Assembly (NCBI GenBank): GCA_030015575.1
Contig: CM057342.1
Coordinates: 617,797,348 to 617,861,347 of the forward strand
Source of the DNA: Agapanthus africanus
Lineage: Eukaryota > Streptophyta > Magnoliopsida > Asparagales > Amaryllidaceae
DNA: 64,000 nucleotides
Direction: 5' to 3'
Shown: piece after piece, positions 59,198 to 64,000 of the stretch
How positions within the stretch are numbered: the first letter of the stretch is position 1
How the letters are laid out: each line of letters starts with the position of its first letter
Translations under genes and position numbers: made by a program
Notes under the pieces: generated by a model
What the model was told of the DNA's origin: nothing
The model's input: only the letters and a program-made list of their open reading frames with translations
The model's database searches: none

Positions 59198-59500
59198 GGA
59201 CTATGGAGTCCTTAAATCCATGGACTATGATGTCCTTAACCTCGACCGTGATGTTTTAAAACTAATATCGGACTGTGGAGTCCTTAAATCTATGGACTAT
59301 GGTGTCCTTAACCTCGACCGTGATGTCTTAAAACTAACACCGGACTGTGAGGTCCTTAAACTCACGGACTATGATGTCCTTAACCTTGACCGATACGTCT
59401 TAAAACTAACACCGGACTATGAGGTACTTAAACACACGGACTATGGTGTCCTTAACCTCGACCGCAATGTCTTAAAACTAACAATGGACCGTAATGTCCT
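59198..59500 (+). repeat. 72-bp tandem repeat built of 24-bp subunits
   Basis: GGACTATGGAGTCC-like words start at 59198, 59270, 59342 and 59414, and GGACTATGATGTCC-like words at 59222, 59294, 59366 and 59438: an exact 72-bp period with a 24-bp subperiod. Many subunits are themselves small hairpins (GGACT/AGTCC). Confidence 0.85.
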
Positions 59501-59570
59501 TAAACTAATTATCGACTGCAATGTCACTAAACTAAACAATAGAGCCCAATCGCTCTCTTGTCGGATCTAA
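59220..59570 (+). CDS. Possible octapeptide-repeat protein (116 residues)
   Basis: An open frame over the 72-bp repeat, giving an 8-residue motif of the form D[YC]xVL[NK]Lx (MDYDVLNLDRDVLKL...). Because 24 and 72 are multiples of three, a tandem array keeps whatever frame is open, so the frame alone is weak evidence. A plus-strand TATA box lies about 1 kb upstream. No family recognised. It may be non-coding. Confidence 0.25.
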   Translation: MDYDVLNLDRDVLKLISDCGVLKSMDYGVLNLDRDVLKLTPDCEVLKLTDYDVLNLDRYVLKLTPDYEVLKHTDYGVLNLDRNVLKLTMDRNVLKLIIDCNVTKLNNRAQSLSCRI

Positions 59571-60079
59571 ACGATCTAGAATTAGACTAACGTGTTCTTA
59601 ACAAACGTTTAAGTTGATCTTAGCCTCAAATAAAGGTAACATATCCTTAAACATAACCCCCCAAAACCCAAATCTAAGAAAGATACGGATTTGGACTAGT
59701 CCATGCCCTACGGGCAACAACATAACTTAGTCTCCGTATACAATCCACGGGCAACCAAACACAAAACAAACACCCACGACACGAAGTGACCATATGGAGA
59801 AGGAGAAAGTTGTTACTGTGATGCGGTAGCGTAATTAACTGCAAGGGCTTGCGCCTGCAGGGAAGAGCGTCCCCACAATCAAAAACCCCTCAAGCAAGGG
59901 GGAATCTGACGAAGTCTGGTACATCGGACGCATCCGTTTAAACCTTCGATACATGGTGCCATAAATCAACTTGGCATCTTCGGAGAGGTGGAGGGATATC
60001 ACCAATTAGCATCTTCCCCGAATTTCAGGCAAGTCGGACCTGCAAGGCCGCGTCTCTGTGATTCGGAGGGGAACATCCA
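59571..60079. other. Unassigned DNA up to element G
   Basis: About 500 bp with no recognisable gene or LTR. It abuts G without an LTR or polypurine tract. Confidence 0.35.
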
Positions 60080-63070
60080 CTAATGAACTTCTTCATCCAT
60101 ACCTCCTCTTTTGCGGCATCGCTTGAAGCAATATATTCAGCCTCCATCGTCGAGTCTGCGACGGTATCCTGTTTGGAACTCCTCCAACACACCGCCCCTC
60201 CGTTGAGGGTAAACACAAAACCTGAGACAGACTTGCTGTCATCTTTGTCACTCTGGAAGCTTGAATCGGTAAAGGACTCGACCCTGAGGTCTCCATTACC
60301 GTAAACCAGGAACATCTCCTTAGTCCTTCTCAGGTACTTGAGAATGTTCTTCACTGCCGTCCAGTGGTTCTCACCTGGGTCTGACTGATACCGGCTCACC
60401 ACGCTCAGCGCGTAAGCTACATACGGTCTTATACATAGCATCGCATACATTATAGATCCTACCGCCGAAGCATAGGGTATAGTGCTCATGCGAACCCTCT
60501 CCTCGTCAGTCTTAGGAGACATCTTCTTAGAGAGGGTGATTCCGTGCAATGCGGGTATATTACCGCGCTTGGAATCTTCCATACCAAATCTCTTTAGTAT
60601 GGTCTCTATGTACCTGGACTGTGAAAGTCCCAGTAGTCCCTTGGATCTATCTCTATAGATCTTGATCCCCAGAATGTACGAGGCATCACCCAGGTCCTTC
60701 ATGGAGAACCGTTGTGACAAGAATAGCTTGACCAATTGTAGCATAGGAATGTCATTTCCTATCAAAAGAATGTCGTCCACGTATAAGACTAGGAACACGA
60801 CAGTTCGTCCTACAATCTTCTTATAGATACAAGGTTCATCTTCGTTCTTGATGAAATCAAATTCCTTGATTGCCTCATCAAAACAGATGTTCCAGCTCCG
60901 CGATACCTGCTTTAATCCATAAATGAATTTAAGCAACTTGCACACCTTCCCGCTGCTCCCACTGTCTACGAAACCTTCTGGCTGATCCATGTAAACGCAC
61001 TCTTCCAAACAGCCGTTTAGAAAAGCCGTTTTTACGTCCATCTGCCAGATTTCATAGTCATGGAAGGCAGCAATGGCAAGTAGGATCCGAATGGATTTGA
61101 GCATAGCCACTGGAGAAAAAGTTTCGTCATAGTCCACACCGGGTCTTTGACGAAAACCTTTTGCAACGAGTCTAGCCTTATAGGTTTCCACCTGCCCATC
61201 TACACCAAGTTTCTTTTTGTAGATCCATTTGCATCCAACGGGTTTTACCCCAGGTGGAGCAATATCCAAGGTCCACACATTATTGGTGTACATGGACTCC
61301 ATTTCGGATCGCATAGTATCCAGCCCCTTATCAGAGTCCCTACTGATAATGGCATGCCTGAAACTGGTAGGGTCATCTTCTTCCAAGATGCAATCCTCTC
61401 GATCCCCGTTTATGAGAAAACCGTAGTATCTCTCGGGCGGATGAGAAATCCTACCAGATCTGCGGAGTGGCTGAGGTTCGTCTGGGGTTATTGAATCCTG
61501 AGGTTCTGTCAAATCTTCAGTTTCAGTTTGTGGTCGCTGAATTTCTTCCAATTCTACCGTGCTCCCACTAATTTATTTTGCAAGAAACTCCGTTTCTAAA
61601 AAAAGGCATGCTGAGCAACAAACACCTTCTGTTCTTCGGTGTGGTAGAACAGATATCCATAACCATTCTTTGGATATCCCACAAACTTACATAAAACTGA
61701 CCGTGCCTCTAGTTTATCTGGTTTATACTTTTTAACATAAGCCGGACAACCCCATATCTTAAATCTTTTAAGATATGGCCTTTTTCCATTCCATATCTCG
61801 AATGGAGTCTTAGGCACAGATTTAGATGGAACATCATTCAATAGATATGCCGCTGTCAAAAGCGCATGTCCCCAAAATGAAAGAGGCAACTCGGCACTAC
61901 TCATCATGGAGCGAACCATATCCAACAGGGTACGATTCCTCCGCTCTGATACACCGTTGTGCTGTGGTGTATAAGGAGGAGTAAGCTGAGAGAGAATACC
62001 ATTCTCTTTTAAGTAATCTAGGAATTCCGTGCTTAAGTACTCCCCTCCCCTATCCGATCGGAGGATCTTGATACTTTTGCCAGTCTGGTTCTCTACTTCG
62101 TTTCTGAATTCCTTGAATTTCTCAAAAGCTTCAGATTTGTGTTTCATAAGAAACACATATCCGAATCTAGAAAGATCGTCAGTGAATGTGATGAAGTATG
62201 AGAACCCACCCCTTGCATGTATATACATCGGACCACATACATCACTGTGTATGAGTCCCAAGAGCTCTGTTGCTCTTTCTCCATGTCCGGTGAATGGAGA
62301 TTTGGTCATCTTTCCTTTGAGACAAGACTGGCAAGTTTCATAAGATGAAAATTCGAACGTATTCAAAAGTCCATCTTTATGCAACTTTCTTAGTCTTTTC
62401 TCTCCGATATGACCAAGTCTACAATGCCACAAGTAGGATTCGTTCGTATCTGAACTTTTCCTCTTGCGCGTGTTTTGTACATTGAGAACTGTATTCTGAT
62501 TTAGAACATAGATACCATTACACAGTGTACCTTCTGCAACCAGTACCTTATCAAGGTAAATATTCATGATATTTCTATCAAGAACAAAGTTATATCCATC
62601 TTTATCGAGTAGAGAAACAGATATGATGTTGCAAACCATGGAAGGTACATAGTAGCAATTGTTTAAAATCATAGTATTGCCATTTGGCAACACTAGGTGA
62701 TATTCACCGACGGCTGCAGCATTAACTTGTGCTCCGTTCGCTACCCTGAGCGACATATCACCAAGTGCAACTTTCCTACTTTTTCTCAGTCCCTGCAATA
62801 AATTACAGATATGAGATCCTGATCCGGTATCAAGTACCCAGGAGGTAGGGCTGACCGTAAAGCAGTTCTCAATTACAAGAACACCTGAAGTAGATGCAAA
62901 ACTATGCTTCTTCTTCAACTGGGTATCCTTGGAATCCATACAATCCTCTTTCCCTTGCTCATACTTATGACTGTTGTCATAAGTTAGAACCGAACCGACG
63001 TTCCCCAGCCCCGAATAAGAATTCGGATCGGTCAAGCGATACATTTTATTATCTTGATTGGGGCGTGAAA
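60080..63070 (-). pseudogene. Element G pol region (protease, integrase, RT, part of RNase H)
   Basis: N-terminal segment PNQDNKMYRLTDPNSYSGLGNVGSVLTY corresponds to LTEPxCYTELGNVGPAPTY of the others. Protease SWVLDTGSGSHIC near 62840-62800. Integrase HCRLGHIGEKR, CQSCLKGKM, SDRGGEY and PYTPQHNG at about 62430-61960. RT VKPVGCKWIYKKK, MDVKTAFLNG and a YVDD site near 60775. RNase H begins (DSSFQSDKDDSKS, MEAEYIASSDA) and similarity ends near 60080. A fossil with about one or two breaks; better preserved than B or F. Confidence 0.87.
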
Positions 63071-64000
63071 TGGTTGCTACCTGGAGAGAGAGAAAAGAAA
63101 CACTCAGCGTGCGCTCTTGCAAGATTAGATTGGTTTATTAATTCATCTAACCAGGATGGCTCCCACTGTTTCCTCAAATTCTTCTTCAAACCCTAAAAGA
63201 AGAACTAGTCAGGATTAATCGCACGTCACAATACTTGCTTAACCTTTCAGCCAGGCTAGTGTTGGTACTTCGAGGGAGGTTTTCCAACGCTTTCGTGAAG
63301 TTCCTTAATTATATAACCTCTTTTCCCTGGAGGCGTAGCCCCGCTAACACCGTTCTAGACACCTACTTGGTTTATAGCATTGATTGTTAAGTGAAATAAT
63401 CTCCCAAGAGTAATCCAACTCATCAGTGGGATCGGGATCCAAATATCATTGTGCGATGACCTAGATGGAATCCACTCTAGTCACCACACTCCAGAAGGTA
63501 TGCTAAATCTGCAAGTTTCCTGTATGTTTGAAATTCCCGATGTGGTTTTTGCCCCTAACGGTTTATGACCTTGACTAGGTCAACAAACCATAAACCGCTA
63601 GTCAAGTTCTACCCGTCATTATCTTGATTGCATTAAACCCACCCTACGTGCCCTTGACTAGGTCAACAAGGCCGCACGACTGTCCTAACCAATCACATTT
63701 GCAATGCACAGAAAATATCACTTATCTACCGTTCACTACACCTTGACTAGGTCAACAAACGCAGCACGAATACTAAATAATACCAAACCGAAATGACGGA
63801 GGGCTACGGCTGGGTTTTTGGCGAAAAACCCGTTAACATAATGAACTTGATATCGTTGAAGGAACCTGATTGCCCTTTTTTTTTAAAAATATAGTGGCGA
63901 AAACTTTTGCTAAAGAGGTCACTCCCTGTGAAGGGATCTCGGCTCTTTTCTCGTCGAATGAGGTGCAGGATATTCCAAACTGAATACCTCGATGCAAAGC
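63071..64000 (-). other. Leader of element G (visible part)
   Basis: Acceptor-like tract next to the coding start, three stem-loops (63559-63759), and at 63895-64000 the first part of a unit like the 144-bp duplication. The PBS and GC-rich hairpin would lie beyond the window. Confidence 0.82.
63559..63759 (-). repeat. Three leader stem-loops of element G
   Basis: 63559-63597 has a 9-bp outer stem (CGGTTTATG/CATAAACCG); 63647-63678 has CGTG/CACG; the third centre is 63741-63759 with weak arms. All share CCTTGACTAGGTCAACAA (plus-strand reading); sense RNA inner stem UUGAC-CUA-GUCAA. Confidence 0.83.

Larger units (their letters stand above)
60080..64000 (-). mobile_element. Element G: gag-less copia element, right end outside window
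   Basis: Minus-strand copia DNA: pol about 60080-63070, leader from 63071 to the window edge. No LTR is seen at either side; similarity stops near 60080 within the RNase H region. Apart from that, the coding region has about one or two breaks. Same gag-less group as B, C, D and F, but its N-terminal segment is the most divergent. Age not estimable here. Confidence 0.88.

Noticed and set aside
54948-60079. The non-copia stretch as an endogenous caulimovirid or geminivirus relic
   Set aside because: A structured leader after a TATA box is suggestive, but I see no reverse transcriptase, movement protein, coat zinc finger or Rep motif.

Overview
This is plant nuclear DNA and almost all of it is retrotransposon. 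I infer a flowering plant with a large, repeat-rich genome: the elements are Ty1/copia (protease-integrase-RT-RNase H order), prime from initiator-Met tRNA, have LTRs of about 2 kb opening TGTTRG..TATGCCCTAGAGGCC, and carry long leaders, which points to the Angela/BARE lineage. No species-diagnostic gene is visible.

Layout. Seven copia elements, called A to G here, fill 1-54947 and about 60080-64000. C (minus) is the outermost; only its 5' end is inside the window, with its LTR at 52723-54947. B (minus; 5' LTR 16139-18313, running off the left edge) sits in C. A (plus, 2882-13294, apparently whole) sits in B. D (plus, 20364-50791) also sits in C. E (minus, 27028-47277) sits in D's pol, and F (plus, 36705-47097) sits in one LTR of E. 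Target-site duplications (ATTGT, TAGGT, AGACT, GTCAG) and exactly equal LTR lengths fix the borders of A, E and F. Hand-counted LTR divergence (A about 0.4%, F 0.9%, E 1.0%, D 2.4%) agrees with the nesting order. G (minus) starts near 60080 and leaves the window on the right.

A and E encode Gag with a zinc knuckle plus a full pol. B, C, D, F and G form a second group: no capsid or zinc-knuckle segment, but a shared stretch of about 65 residues ahead of protease. They look like a gag-less lineage that must borrow Gag in trans, as barley BARE-2 is thought to do. Leaders hold conserved structure: a GC-rich hairpin a fixed 200-211 nt after the LTR, and three stem-loops per element whose inner stem and loop match within an element but differ between elements. 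A splice-acceptor-like site precedes the coding start, so the PBS and these structures may be restricted to unspliced genomic RNA.

The stretch from 54948 to about 60080 is not copia DNA. It has two minus-strand genes for small related proteins (168 and 188 residues, shared LDxAEDK motif, no family I recognise), each with a TATA-like box and GC-rich repeats holding CACGTG upstream. The non-coding DNA around them is packed with perfect short inverted repeats, mostly with 3-4 nt loops, and leads into a 24/72-bp tandem repeat that could encode octapeptide repeats. This is the least explained part of the window.
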